A stretch of DNA of 64,000 nt from Leuconostoc palmae (GCF_019656075.1 NZ_BPKZ01000004.1:106275-170274), one strand, 5' to 3'. Shown: positions 45,454-53,986, counted from the stretch's first letter. Translations and numbers: made by a program. Notes: a model not told the origin generated them from the sequence alone.

Positions 45454-46092
45454 ATGAATGATACGTACACAGTTTATCCAAAAATTAGTCCAGAAACAAT
45501 GACACTAAAATCAAAGAAGCGTATTGGTATTTTTGGTGGCACGTTTAATCCGCCACACATTGGGCAACTAATTCTAGCTGAAAGTGTTGGGAAACAGTTA
45601 GGACTTGAAAAAGTTTTTTGGATGCCCAATGCTCAGCCTGTGGATGGGACACATTCAAGTGCAATTGAGCCTTCATATCGTGCACAATTGGTAAAAACTG
45701 CGATTATGGGGAACCCATTTTTTGATATTGAATTAATTGAAATCAAGAATGGTGGTAAGTCATATACGTATCAAACAATGCGAGAATTAATCGAAAGACA
45801 TCCAGAAAACGACTATTTTTTCATTTTGGGTGGTGATAAAGTTGATAAGATTACCACGTGGGATTATATTGATGAATTATCTAAAATTGTTACATTTGCA
45901 GCAGGTGCACGTGGTGGTAAACGAAAACAATGTGATTATCCTGTTTTATGGTTTGATGTACCAAATATCGATATTTCATCTTCTGAAATCAGAACTAAAA
46001 GACGTATGAACCAAAGCATTAATTATTTAGTTCCTGAACGTGAAGCTTACTTCATTGAGGAGTATAATTTATACAGAGGGCTATATGACTAA
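45454..46092 (+). CDS. nadD: Nicotinate-nucleotide adenylyltransferase
   Basis: NadD makes deamido-NAD from nicotinate mononucleotide and ATP. The nucleotidyltransferase start GIFGGTFNPPHIGQL (with the HxGH-like HIGQ) and the C-terminal ISSSEIR motif are present. ATG 45454 is favoured because AAAGGG lies 8-9 bp upstream; ATG 45448 would be too close. Residues 1-20 form an extra N-terminal stretch before the core. Length 212 aa. The stop overlaps yqeK by 8 bp. Confidence 0.95.
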   Translation: MNDTYTVYPKISPETMTLKSKKRIGIFGGTFNPPHIGQLILAESVGKQLGLEKVFWMPNAQPVDGTHSSAIEPSYRAQLVKTAIMGNPFFDIELIEIKNGGKSYTYQTMRELIERHPENDYFFILGGDKVDKITTWDYIDELSKIVTFAAGARGGKRKQCDYPVLWFDVPNIDISSSEIRTKRRMNQSINYLVPEREAYFIEEYNLYRGLYD

Positions 46093-46675
46093 ATACTTTA
46101 ATGGGACAATCCAAGAATTAGAAACTAAAGTTGCTAGTAAATTATCTGATTACCGCTTTCAACATGTTTTAAGAGTGCGCGACTATGCTGTTAAATTGGC
46201 TAAAAAAAATGGTGTTGATCCTGAAAAAGCAGAAATCGCAGCATTAGTGCATGATTATGCTAAAGAAAGATCAGATCGAGAGTTTTTATCAATTATTGAG
46301 CTAAAGTCATTAGATAAAGATTTGGAAAATTGGGGTAATTACATTTGGCATGGTGTAGTTGGTGCAGAAATAATTCGCGATGAATTGAATATTGATGATT
46401 CTGAAATTCTAAATGCGGTTAGAGAACACACAACAGGAGCAGGAGAAACTATGTCAAAATTGTCTCAGGTCATTTTTATGGCGGATTATTTAGAATTAGG
46501 GCGACATTTTAAAGGCGTAGAAGAGGCTCGAGCCATTACTGAAAAATCGTTAGCAGCAGGTGTTAGGTTTCAAATCGTTCATACAATTTCGAGATTAGTA
46601 TCAAAGGAAACTAAAATTTATCCTAAAAGTATTGAAACTTATAACTACTGGCTGGATAAGGGCAATGGTAATTAG
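46085..46675 (+). CDS. yqeK: YqeK family HD phosphohydrolase (symmetrical Ap4A hydrolase)
   Basis: An HD-domain enzyme: FQHVLRVRDYA supplies the first His, LVHDYAKE the His-Asp pair (near residue 55), and ADYLELGR a later Asp. YqeK proteins hydrolyse Ap4A symmetrically and so may temper stress nucleotides. ATG 46085 follows AGAGGG and overlaps the end of nadD; the longer frame (46040) is not supported. Length 196 aa, 33 bp before rsfS. Confidence 0.92.
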   Translation: MTKYFNGTIQELETKVASKLSDYRFQHVLRVRDYAVKLAKKNGVDPEKAEIAALVHDYAKERSDREFLSIIELKSLDKDLENWGNYIWHGVVGAEIIRDELNIDDSEILNAVREHTTGAGETMSKLSQVIFMADYLELGRHFKGVEEARAITEKSLAAGVRFQIVHTISRLVSKETKIYPKSIETYNYWLDKGNGN

Positions 46676-46708
46676 ATCATTTATTTATAGAAAGTAAAGG
46701 AAAGACAG

Positions 46709-47080
46709 TTGACAACGACAGTACATGTACAAACAATTTTAGAAACTGCAGTAAAGGCAGTTGATAATAAAAAGGCTAACAATATAGTTGCTCTAGATAT
46801 GCGCAATGTTAGTTTAATGGCAGATTATTTTGTCATTGCGGATGCTGCTTCAAATAGACAGGTACAAGCCATCGTGACTGAAGTTAAAGATAAGGTCCAA
46901 GAAGCTGGAGGTACTATTAAGTTAATTGAAGGTTATCAGTCAGCTGATTGGGTACTGATTGATTTAGGGGATGTTATTGTTCATGTTTTTTCTACTGAAC
47001 AACGAAATTTTTACAATTTAGAGCGTTTATGGAATGATGCACCTTATGTTGATTTAACAACATTGTTGGTTGCTGATTAA
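46709..47080 (+). CDS. rsfS: Ribosomal silencing factor RsfS
   Basis: RsfS (Iojap family) binds uL14 on the 50S subunit and blocks joining of the 30S, lowering translation under starvation. The 123-aa protein has VALDMRNVSLMADYFVI and QSADWVLIDLGDVIVHVF, both family hallmarks. Start TTG 46709 has AAAGGAAAG upstream. A terminator lies just after the stop, ending the yqeG-to-rsfS transcript. Confidence 0.95.
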   Translation: MTTTVHVQTILETAVKAVDNKKANNIVALDMRNVSLMADYFVIADAASNRQVQAIVTEVKDKVQEAGGTIKLIEGYQSADWVLIDLGDVIVHVFSTEQRNFYNLERLWNDAPYVDLTTLLVAD

Positions 47081-47091
47081 ATACTTAACAG

Positions 47092-47113
47092 ACGAGCAAC
47101 GGCTCGTTTTTTT
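47092..47113 (+). terminator. Intrinsic terminator after rsfS
   Basis: ACGAGC-AACG-GCTCGT (47092-47107) with a T run; outer AACAG/CTGTT bases can extend the pairing. Confidence 0.85.
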
Positions 47114-47114
47114 C

Positions 47115-47123
47115 TGTTAAAAT
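47115..47123 (+). promoter_or_regulatory. Extended -10 promoter, 6 bp before a start codon
   Basis: TGTTAAAAT ends 6 bp before the ATG at 47130, putting the expected transcription start on the ATG. No Shine-Dalgarno is present between them and there is no clear -35. Confidence 0.4.
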
Positions 47124-47129
47124 GATAAT

Positions 47130-47894
47130 ATGAAAAATGAAAACTTACAAAACAATTATTCTACTTTTGCAGCAAAGTATGATCAACTTTTTGATAGTGA
47201 AATGTATCAAAGTTGGGCTGATTTTGTGAAGCAAAACGTTGATAAAAAAACAAAGACCATTTTAGATTTAGGTGGTGGTTCTGGTAGATTAGCAGTGTTA
47301 TTGGCTAAATCGGGGTATCAGCTAGATGTTTTGGATATTTCACAAGAAATGTTGTCTTTAGCTCAACAGCATGCGAATCATGATAATGTAAATATTAATT
47401 TGTTACAGGCCGATATGCGGGACTGGTCTGACTGGCAAAAAATGTATGATGTTATTATCAGTTTTGCGGATTCGTTTAACTATCTATCTACTTTGAAAGA
47501 CTTTCAGGAGACTCTGGATCAAGTCGCTAATCATCTAAATAGTGGTGGGCAACTTTTGTTTGATGTTATTACGCCGTACCAAGTGAATGTTTTGTATCAG
47601 GAATATTATTATAATAATGATGAAGATGAAGATAACATTTTTATGTGGACATCTTATCCCGGTGAAAATCCTGACAGCGTTGATCATGATTTGAAGTTTT
47701 TTGAATATGACACAACTATTGACGGATTTAAAATTATTCGCGAAATTCACCATGAACAAACTTATGCATTATCTGTATACAAACAATCATTAATCAATGC
47801 GGGATTTAAAAATATTGAAGTATCCTCAGATTTTGGCAATGGTTCGATTACTGATAAGACAACAAGATGGTTTTTTAAGGCGGTGAAGTCATGA
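47130..47894 (+). CDS. Class I SAM-dependent methyltransferase (YqeM-like)
   Basis: A 254-aa Rossmann methyltransferase. The SAM loop is LDLGGGSGRLAVLLAK (near residue 47), the acidic strand end VLDISQEML near 70, and LLQADMRDW near 92. It occupies the position of B. subtilis YqeM in the cluster; the substrate is not known. The start has no ribosome site and may be leaderless. The stop overlaps tmcAL by 4 bp. Confidence 0.88.
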   Translation: MKNENLQNNYSTFAAKYDQLFDSEMYQSWADFVKQNVDKKTKTILDLGGGSGRLAVLLAKSGYQLDVLDISQEMLSLAQQHANHDNVNINLLQADMRDWSDWQKMYDVIISFADSFNYLSTLKDFQETLDQVANHLNSGGQLLFDVITPYQVNVLYQEYYYNNDEDEDNIFMWTSYPGENPDSVDHDLKFFEYDTTIDGFKIIREIHHEQTYALSVYKQSLINAGFKNIEVSSDFGNGSITDKTTRWFFKAVKS

Positions 47895-49063
47895 AAGCAG
47901 TTGGCCTGGTAACTGAGTATAATCCATTCCATAACGGACATATTTATCATATTCAACAAGCAAAAAAAGTGACAGATGCTGATGTTGTTGTTGCTGTTAT
48001 GTCTGGCAATTTTGTGCAACGTGGAGAACCGGCTATTTTTGATAAATGGACACGAACTGAATCAGCCCTTGCTAACGGCGTTGATTTGGTTATTGAGTTA
48101 CCCACATTTTATGCTGTTCAACCTAGTCATATTTTTGCTGAAGGTGCTGTTAAATTGTTAACGGCATTAGGAGTGACCGATATGGTTTTTGGTAGTGAAC
48201 ATGCTGATGTTGATTTTAAATTGTTAGCTCAGCAAGCACCAAGCATCGAAAATAGTAAGCATTTTCAGGAAAAAAATCAAACATTTGCACAGGCATATGC
48301 AACACAGTTAGAAGCCGAAACAGGTTTTAAATTAGAAGATCCAAATGATATTTTAGCTTTTGGATATGCAAAAGCAGCACTAAATATTGAATCACCGATT
48401 AACTTACATGCAATTCAACGCATTGCAGCGGGTTATCATGATCAAACATTTTCTAATAATCAAATAATTGCTTCTGCCTCATCTATTCGTTTAGCTTTAC
48501 ATAAGTCAAAACTTGAAAAAGTTCAAGATGTTGTACCATTGGAGACATTAAAAAATATTAATACGGCTAATCATACTATTGATTTTGAAAAAAATTTTTG
48601 GCAGTTGCTAAAGTACCGTTTAACAACTGACACAATTGGGCAATTAGGACAAGTTTATCAAATGGCAGAAGGTTTAGAACATCGTTTAGCAGCGACAACT
48701 TTAAGCGATGACGGACCACAAAGTTATCAAAGTTTCATAAAATCGGTGAAGTCAAAACGCTATACCTTTTCAAGAATACAAAGAACGTTGTTTTACACAT
48801 TGTTAAACGTTAAAGTTGATCAAATGCAAGCAGCTATGCAGGATCCTTATTTAAGGATTTTAGGATTTACAGAACAAGGACAAGCTTATTTAAATAACGT
48901 CAAAAAACAGTTGACGTTACCTTTAATTAGCAAAGTAGATCAGAGTTTAGCTAAAGCAAACTTACGATTAGATTATAAAGCAGGAAAACTCTGGCAAATG
49001 TTGGCTAGTCAATCTGGAAATGAGCAAGATGTGAAACGTCAACCAATATATTATAAAAGATAA
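47891..49063 (+). CDS. tmcAL: tRNA(Met) cytidine acetate ligase TmcAL
   Basis: TmcAL forms N4-acetylcytidine at the wobble base of elongator tRNA-Met from acetate and ATP (formerly YlbM). The nucleotidyltransferase signature GLVTEYNPFHNGH is at residues 4-16, MSGNFVQRGEP near 40, and FGSEHAD near 105. Length 390 aa is typical. ATGA overlap with the methyltransferase implies coupled translation. Confidence 0.94.
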   Translation: MKAVGLVTEYNPFHNGHIYHIQQAKKVTDADVVVAVMSGNFVQRGEPAIFDKWTRTESALANGVDLVIELPTFYAVQPSHIFAEGAVKLLTALGVTDMVFGSEHADVDFKLLAQQAPSIENSKHFQEKNQTFAQAYATQLEAETGFKLEDPNDILAFGYAKAALNIESPINLHAIQRIAAGYHDQTFSNNQIIASASSIRLALHKSKLEKVQDVVPLETLKNINTANHTIDFEKNFWQLLKYRLTTDTIGQLGQVYQMAEGLEHRLAATTLSDDGPQSYQSFIKSVKSKRYTFSRIQRTLFYTLLNVKVDQMQAAMQDPYLRILGFTEQGQAYLNNVKKQLTLPLISKVDQSLAKANLRLDYKAGKLWQMLASQSGNEQDVKRQPIYYKR

Positions 49064-49081
49064 TAAAAAAGGAGTTATTTT

Positions 49082-49624
49082 ATGAAATTTCTCAAGAACC
49101 AATTACAAAAATTCCGCCAAAAACCATTAGAATTTAACGAAGTATTATCACTTGAACATGATGCAAGAGAACGTTTTCCGCAGACCGTAATTCGCTTATC
49201 ACCATTGCAGGTCATTGGTAATATTCAGTATGATAATGATGATTTGTTGTTAAATGCATCGGTATCTGGGCAAATAACAGTACCGTCATCACGTTCGCTT
49301 GATCCCGTTGTCCGAGATGTTGATTTAATAATTAATGAACGCTATATAGAAGATGAAAAAAAACTAGATGATTTTGAAGAAACAGAAGCAGTATTTCTAT
49401 TAGAAAATGATACATTGAATGTCGATGAGGCAATTTTAGATAATATTATTGCTGAATTGCCACTTCAAATTTTAACACCAACAGAAGAGCAATCAGATAC
49501 ATTGCCCTCTGGAAATGATTGGCATGTTGTGAGCCAGATAAATTTTGAAAATGAGAAAAAAGATAGGAATGAAGCACAGCTTGACCCTAGGCTTGCTAAA
49601 TTAGATGATTTTTTCAAAGAATGA
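49082..49624 (+). CDS. YceD family protein (DUF177)
   Basis: A 180-aa DUF177 protein. In most bacteria YceD lies before rpmF (L32) and is linked to 23S rRNA processing. The visible core runs from about residue 45 (VIGNIQYDNDDLLLNASVSGQ) to 105, and the C-terminal half is acidic and variable. The usual CxR/Cys pairs of zinc-type YceD are absent. AAAGGAG precedes the ATG. rpmF is not next to it here; a two-component system follows instead. Confidence 0.85.
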   Translation: MKFLKNQLQKFRQKPLEFNEVLSLEHDARERFPQTVIRLSPLQVIGNIQYDNDDLLLNASVSGQITVPSSRSLDPVVRDVDLIINERYIEDEKKLDDFEETEAVFLLENDTLNVDEAILDNIIAELPLQILTPTEEQSDTLPSGNDWHVVSQINFENEKKDRNEAQLDPRLAKLDDFFKE

Positions 49625-49632
49625 GAAAAACC

Positions 49633-49661
49633 TTGCAAAAGTTTAGAAACTACTCTAAAAT
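49633..49661 (+). promoter_or_regulatory. Promoter of the two-component system operon
   Basis: TTGCAA (49633-49638), a 17-bp spacer and TAAAAT (49656-49661) lie 58 bp before the response regulator start. No terminator separates it from yceD. Confidence 0.65.
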
Positions 49662-49719
49662 AGGGAGAAGTAAAAGAAATTAATTTGGCTAGTGCCGATT
49701 TAAATGTTGAGGACAAAGA

Positions 49720-50409
49720 ATGAGTAAAGTATTAGTTATTGAAGATGAAGAAAACTTGGCAAAGTTTGTTGGTCTTGAACTCAAGCACGAAGGCTACGAA
49801 GTTGAAACCGTTTTGGACGGTAGATCAGGACTAGATGCAGCCTTAGAGAATAACTACGACGTTATTTTGCTTGATTTAATGCTGCCTGAATTAAATGGTT
49901 TGGAAGTAGCTCGACGTTTACGTGAATCTAAAAAAACACCTATTATCATGATGACAGCCCGTGACTCAGTCATTGATCGTGTGTCTGGTTTGGATTACGG
50001 TGCTGATGATTATCTAGTAAAACCCTTTGCAATAGAAGAACTTTTGGCACGTATCCGCTCATTGCTTCGTCGAATTGCTATTGAAACTGAATCAAGTGAT
50101 AAGCACCGTTCAATTATCAATTTTAAAGATTTGCGTATTGAAAAAGAAAATCGTATTGCCCGACGTGACGATCAAATTATTAATTTAACGAAACGTGAAT
50201 ATGATTTGTTGCTGACGTTGGTTGAAAATATCAATGTGGTGCAGTCAAGAGAGCAGTTACTAAAAGAGGTTTGGGGATTTGATTCTGAAGTAGAGACAAA
50301 TGTTGTTGATGTATACATTAGATATCTTCGTAACAAAATTGATGATCCAGAAAGTAAGGCATCGTATATTCAAACTGTTCGCGGTACCGGATATGTTATG
50401 CGTAGCTAA
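49720..50409 (+). CDS. OmpR-family response regulator (ArlR/CsrR-like)
   Basis: Receiver domain with acidic pocket EDEE (residues 8-11), phospho-acceptor Asp in LLDLMLPELNGLEVAR (near residue 52), Thr in MMTARD and Lys in LVKPFA (near 103), then a winged-helix DNA-binding domain (residues ~130-229: LTKREYDLLLTL, YIQTVRGTGYVM). The pattern is nearest ArlR/CovR-type regulators of Gram-positive cocci, which control surface and autolysis functions; targets here are unknown. GAGGAC precedes the ATG. It overlaps its kinase by 1 bp. Confidence 0.94.
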   Translation: MSKVLVIEDEENLAKFVGLELKHEGYEVETVLDGRSGLDAALENNYDVILLDLMLPELNGLEVARRLRESKKTPIIMMTARDSVIDRVSGLDYGADDYLVKPFAIEELLARIRSLLRRIAIETESSDKHRSIINFKDLRIEKENRIARRDDQIINLTKREYDLLLTLVENINVVQSREQLLKEVWGFDSEVETNVVDVYIRYLRNKIDDPESKASYIQTVRGTGYVMRS

Positions 50410-51506
50410 TGACTATGAATGTTAATAAAAAAACAATCGAAAAAACCGCGCGTCGTTTCTCATTAAGTTGGCAACTTTCTTTAGGAATGGCGTCTGGTTT
50501 TTTTATTATATTCTTAGTGTTTGCATTTATTTTGTCCCAAATCATTCGTCAATATTATGGCAAAATCCCTGAAGCACTATATCAATGGTTAGGCGTTACT
50601 ATTATTATTGGTGGTGCCTGCGTATTTGCGTATGCGTTTTTATTGTTAAGGTATATTTTGCGTCCTGTTAAATCTATTGAGGCCACTATTGAAGCATTTG
50701 AAGATGATCCAATGACAGATGTTAGAGCAAAGCGATCGGGACTTAATGATGAATTTTCTGATTTAGTCAACGTTTTAAATCGTATGATTGATCGTTTGCA
50801 AAATTTAATTAGTGCACAACAGCAGTTTGTTTCAGATGTTTCACATGAGTTACGTACACCTGTCACTATTGTTAAAGGACATATGGACTTGCTAAATAGA
50901 TGGGGAAAAGATGAACCAGACGTGTTAGAAGACTCAATTAAATCATCTCTTGCCGAAATGCAAAGAATGGAAACATTGATTAATGAAATGCTTAATTTAA
51001 CGCGTGCGGAACAGATTCCGATTGAAAATGTTAGTGAAATAACTGATATGGGCGGATTAGTACATCGTGTCTTTGATAATTTTAAGTTAATACATCCAGA
51101 ATTTATTTTTACTTTTGATGACGATTTAAGCCAAATCGCAAATGTTAAAGTCCGCCAGGATCACATGGAACAAATATTGATCATACTTGCTGATAATGCT
51201 GTTAAATATTCCTTAGAGCGTAAAGAAATACATTTTGCTTTATCGCAAACAGCAAATCGAGTAGAAATTGGTGTACAGGATTTTGGCGAAGGACTATCAG
51301 GAGAAGATGCTTCACGCGTATTTGATCGTTTTTATCGTGTTGATAAAGCTCGATCTCGCGCAAAAGGGGGTAACGGTTTAGGATTAAGTATTGCGCAAAG
51401 ATTAGTCAATGCCTATGGTGGTGAAATAACTCTAGAAAGCGCTTTAGGATCAGGATCAGTTTTTACAGTAAGAATGCCATTGTATCGTGAGAATGCTAAT
51501 GACTAA
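50409..51506 (+). CDS. Sensor histidine kinase with a minimal extracytoplasmic loop
   Basis: Two membrane helices (about residues 22-45 and 60-82) are joined by only ~15 external residues (RQYYGKIPEALYQW), then HAMP (about 85-140), HisKA with phospho-His in VSDVSHELRTPV (near 148), and HATPase motifs N (ILADNAVKYS), G1 (DFGEGL) and G2 (GGNGLGLSI). The paired regulator suggests an ArlRS/CsrRS-like system, but ArlS has a large external sensor that is missing here. It may sense within the membrane, as envelope-stress kinases do. Length 365 aa. Confidence 0.93.
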   Translation: MTMNVNKKTIEKTARRFSLSWQLSLGMASGFFIIFLVFAFILSQIIRQYYGKIPEALYQWLGVTIIIGGACVFAYAFLLLRYILRPVKSIEATIEAFEDDPMTDVRAKRSGLNDEFSDLVNVLNRMIDRLQNLISAQQQFVSDVSHELRTPVTIVKGHMDLLNRWGKDEPDVLEDSIKSSLAEMQRMETLINEMLNLTRAEQIPIENVSEITDMGGLVHRVFDNFKLIHPEFIFTFDDDLSQIANVKVRQDHMEQILIILADNAVKYSLERKEIHFALSQTANRVEIGVQDFGEGLSGEDASRVFDRFYRVDKARSRAKGGNGLGLSIAQRLVNAYGGEITLESALGSGSVFTVRMPLYRENAND

Positions 51507-51774
51507 AAGTTTAGAAATCACTGTGTTTGGCAAAGTTCAAGGTGTTGGATTTAGGTGGTTTACAAAACAACTAGCTGAGCAGTACAGTATTATCGGCTGG
51601 GTTATGAATCAAGATAATGGATCTGTAATAATTCATGCACAGTCAGACGATATACTTATGCAGCATTTTCTATATGATTTGTCGAAAGGTCCGGGATTTT
51701 TTGCGCATGTTGATAGAATTGAACAAAAAACTATTGATCATTTTCAAGCGAATAGTTTTGCTATTGTGTCGTAA
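51499..51774 (+). CDS. acyP: Acylphosphatase
   Basis: A 91-aa acylphosphatase cleaving acyl phosphates such as acetyl phosphate. GKVQGVGFRWF contains the phosphate-binding Arg and GWVMNQDNGSV the catalytic Asn. ATG 51499 overlaps the kinase stop by 8 bp; GTG 51487 and ATG 51493 are alternatives in the same frame. Overlap with a two-component system is suggestive, since acetyl phosphate can phosphorylate response regulators, but that link is speculation. Confidence 0.92.
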   Translation: MTKSLEITVFGKVQGVGFRWFTKQLAEQYSIIGWVMNQDNGSVIIHAQSDDILMQHFLYDLSKGPGFFAHVDRIEQKTIDHFQANSFAIVS

Positions 51775-51778
51775 TTAT

Positions 51779-51787
51779 TGGTATAAT
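51779..51787 (+). promoter_or_regulatory. Extended -10 promoter of yidC
   Basis: TGGTATAAT lies 34 bp before the yidC ATG, after the acyP stop, with an AATCAGGAGAAA ribosome site between. Confidence 0.65.
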
Positions 51788-51821
51788 TAACTTCTGTAAT
51801 AATCAGGAGAAAATAAAAAAT

Positions 51822-52739
51822 ATGAAACAAGTAAAGCGCATTTTAACAGCAGCTTTTGTCATTTTAGACATTATTTTAATTACCGGTGGCTATGATCAAC
51901 ATAGTAAAATGTATCGTTGGATTGGGCACCCATTGGCTGACATTATGTCCAATATTGCACATTTAATTGGTGGTGTAGATGGGATTGGTTGGGCAATTAT
52001 TATTATCACAGCAGTTTTGCGATTAGTATTATTACCTTTCTTTTTAAATCAACAAGTCAACACAACTATTAATCAAATTAAGATGCAAACGCTTAAGCCG
52101 GAAATAGATAAGCTTCAAGCACGTTCTCGTAAAGCTGGTACAACTGAAGAACAACAACGAGCAAGCATGGCAATGATGTCATTATATCGTGAAAATGATG
52201 TTAGCGTAATTGGCGGTATCTCTTTCTTAACGATGGCAATGCAGTTACCAATTTTTTCTGGTCTCTATTCTGCCATTTTACATTCTCCATCTTTAAAAGG
52301 TGCAACGTTTTTAGGGTTTAATCTAACTAATCCGCAAATTGTTTTTGCAATACTTGCGGGAATTATTTATTTAATTCAAGCTTGGCTTGCAATGCAACAT
52401 ATGCCTGAGGAACAAAAAAAGACTTCAGCTGCAATGATGTTTATTAGTCCAATAATGATTTTTGTTTTTGCAATGATTGCAAGTGGTGCCATTGGATTAT
52501 ACTTTGTAGTGGGCGGACTATTTGCATTACTACAAACATTGATTTTACATTTTCAACGTCCAGGTCTTGAAAAGAGAGTTGGTCTGGAATTTAAAATTAA
52601 AAAAACAGCTGATGATTTATTAGCAGAGACTAAAATACCTAGTCAAGCAACCTCTAATACAGATATTAAAGAAAAAACGGCATCAAAAAGCCAAAAGAGC
52701 AATAATTCAAAACGTAATGCTGGAAAACAGCAACGTTAA
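51822..52739 (+). CDS. yidC: Membrane protein insertase YidC, without lipobox cysteine
   Basis: YidC/Oxa1 inserts and folds membrane proteins, alone or with SecYEG. Five hydrophobic segments are visible: a signal-like one at residues 7-22, then about 50-75, 130-155, 175-195 and 215-235, with the conserved Arg in VLRLVLLPFF (near 68). Gram-positive homologues are usually lipoproteins ending the signal in a Cys (SGC); here it reads LITGGYDQ, with no Cys. The C-terminal basic tail (KTASKSQKSNNSKRNAGKQQ) is typical for ribosome binding. Length 305 aa. Confidence 0.95.
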   Translation: MKQVKRILTAAFVILDIILITGGYDQHSKMYRWIGHPLADIMSNIAHLIGGVDGIGWAIIIITAVLRLVLLPFFLNQQVNTTINQIKMQTLKPEIDKLQARSRKAGTTEEQQRASMAMMSLYRENDVSVIGGISFLTMAMQLPIFSGLYSAILHSPSLKGATFLGFNLTNPQIVFAILAGIIYLIQAWLAMQHMPEEQKKTSAAMMFISPIMIFVFAMIASGAIGLYFVVGGLFALLQTLILHFQRPGLEKRVGLEFKIKKTADDLLAETKIPSQATSNTDIKEKTASKSQKSNNSKRNAGKQQR

Positions 52740-52744
52740 TAGTT

Positions 52745-52773
52745 AAGTACGTCATTTTTTGGCGTACTTTTGT
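52745..52773 (+). terminator. Intrinsic terminator after yidC
   Basis: AAGTACGTC pairs with GGCGTACTT (one G-T pair) around a T-rich loop, followed by a short T run. Confidence 0.75.
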
Positions 52774-52803
52774 CAGTTTTTATAATAAAGAAAGCGTAAA
52801 AAA

Positions 52804-53577
52804 ATGGATCGTATTTTATCAAATCAAAATAATCGTGTTAAAGCATGGGCAAAGCTAGCTACTAAAAAAGGAAGACAAGAAAATCGTACCTATCTATTAG
52901 ATGGTTGGCATTTGGTAGAAGAAGCTATCAAAGCTAATGCAAAATTCCATGCTGTTATGGCTACTGAAGCGCAAATGGCACTTCACTTGAGCGATGTTCC
53001 TCATGGGGTACCCGCATTTGAAATTAGTGAAGAAGTAGCAAAACATATTGCAGGAACTAACACGCCACAGGGTATTTTTGCAGAAATTTCATTACCCGAA
53101 AAAACATTTGATCCAAGTTATGTTCATGATGGTGCGTGGTTATTACTAGATAATGTTCAAGATCCTGGAAATGTAGGAACTTTGGTACGAACAGCAGATG
53201 CTGCTGGTTTCAAGGGTGTGGTAATTGGTGCAGGAACAGCAGATGTTTATTCACCAAAAGTCGTTCGTGCAATGCAGGGGTCTCAATTTCATTTAGAGGT
53301 ATTAAGTGGAGATTTGACAGTTTGGACAGAAGCCTTATCTGTTAATGGTTTGCCTGTTTATGGTTCTCAATTAAATGAGTCTGCTAAATCATATCGTTCA
53401 ATTGAACCTAGTACACAATTTGGTTTAATTGTGGGTAATGAAGGACAAGGAATGTCAGATGAATTAGCAAGTAAAACAACTGCTAACTTATACATTCCTA
53501 TTCAAGGTCAAGCAGAAAGCCTTAACGTTGGAATTGCAGGTGGCATTTTGATGTTTAGTTTATTGGCTGGAAACTAA
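52804..53577 (+). CDS. TrmH/SpoU family RNA 2'-O-methyltransferase
   Basis: SPOUT-class methyltransferase of rRNA or tRNA. N-terminal substrate-binding domain (RVKAWAKLATKKGRQ, YLLDGWHLVEEA) then the SpoU motifs DNVQDPGNVGTLVRTADA (near residue 118), VGNEGQGM (near 212) and IPIQGQAESLNVGIAGGI (near 233), which build the trefoil-knot SAM site. The RNA target is not determined. Length 257 aa. The ribosome site (GAAAGCG) is modest. Confidence 0.93.
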   Translation: MDRILSNQNNRVKAWAKLATKKGRQENRTYLLDGWHLVEEAIKANAKFHAVMATEAQMALHLSDVPHGVPAFEISEEVAKHIAGTNTPQGIFAEISLPEKTFDPSYVHDGAWLLLDNVQDPGNVGTLVRTADAAGFKGVVIGAGTADVYSPKVVRAMQGSQFHLEVLSGDLTVWTEALSVNGLPVYGSQLNESAKSYRSIEPSTQFGLIVGNEGQGMSDELASKTTANLYIPIQGQAESLNVGIAGGILMFSLLAGN

Positions 53578-53642
53578 ATTTTATACTTTTGAACAGGTTA
53601 AGTTCATATTAAAATATATCATGTGCAAATTTATTAGTAATT

Positions 53643-53651
53643 TGCTATAAT
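53643..53651 (+). promoter_or_regulatory. Extended -10 promoter of secG
   Basis: TGCTATAAT lies 33 bp before the GTG start; AGAGGGA provides the ribosome site. Confidence 0.6.
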
Positions 53652-53684
53652 TGGTATTAACGATTTAAAGTAGAGGGAACGACT

Positions 53685-53921
53685 GTGGAACAAGTACTAA
53701 CTGTTGCTTTGATTGTTGTGGGTTTTTTACTCATAGTGACAGTCATGATGCAACCAAGTAAACAACAAGATGCATTGTCAGCTCTCTCAGGTGGCGCTGG
53801 GGAACTGTTTGCTGAGCGTAAATCTCGGGGGTTTGAGGCAATTATGCGACGAGCAACTGCGACTTTAGGCACTGTATGGTTTATTATCGGTTTTGCTCTG
53901 ATGTATCTATCAGCACACTAG
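53685..53921 (+). CDS. secG: Protein translocase subunit SecG
   Basis: SecG is the small auxiliary subunit of the SecYEG channel. The 78-aa protein has two membrane helices (residues ~3-22 and 53-74) and the conserved linker SALSGGAGELFAERKSRG. Start GTG 53685 follows AGAGGGA. The order secG-rnr-smpB is classic in Firmicutes. Confidence 0.95.
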   Translation: MEQVLTVALIVVGFLLIVTVMMQPSKQQDALSALSGGAGELFAERKSRGFEAIMRRATATLGTVWFIIGFALMYLSAH

Positions 53922-53930
53922 AATATGATG

Positions 53931-53965
53931 GTCAGTTTGCTTTTTTGTAGACTGACTTTTTTTTT
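53931..53965 (+). terminator. Terminator-like hairpin between secG and rnr
   Basis: GTCAGT and ACTGAC (53931-53956) bracket a 14-nt T-rich loop and are followed by nine Ts. The 6-bp stem is short, so partial read-through into rnr is likely. Confidence 0.65.
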
Positions 53966-53986
53966 GAAAAAAGAAAGAAATAATCA

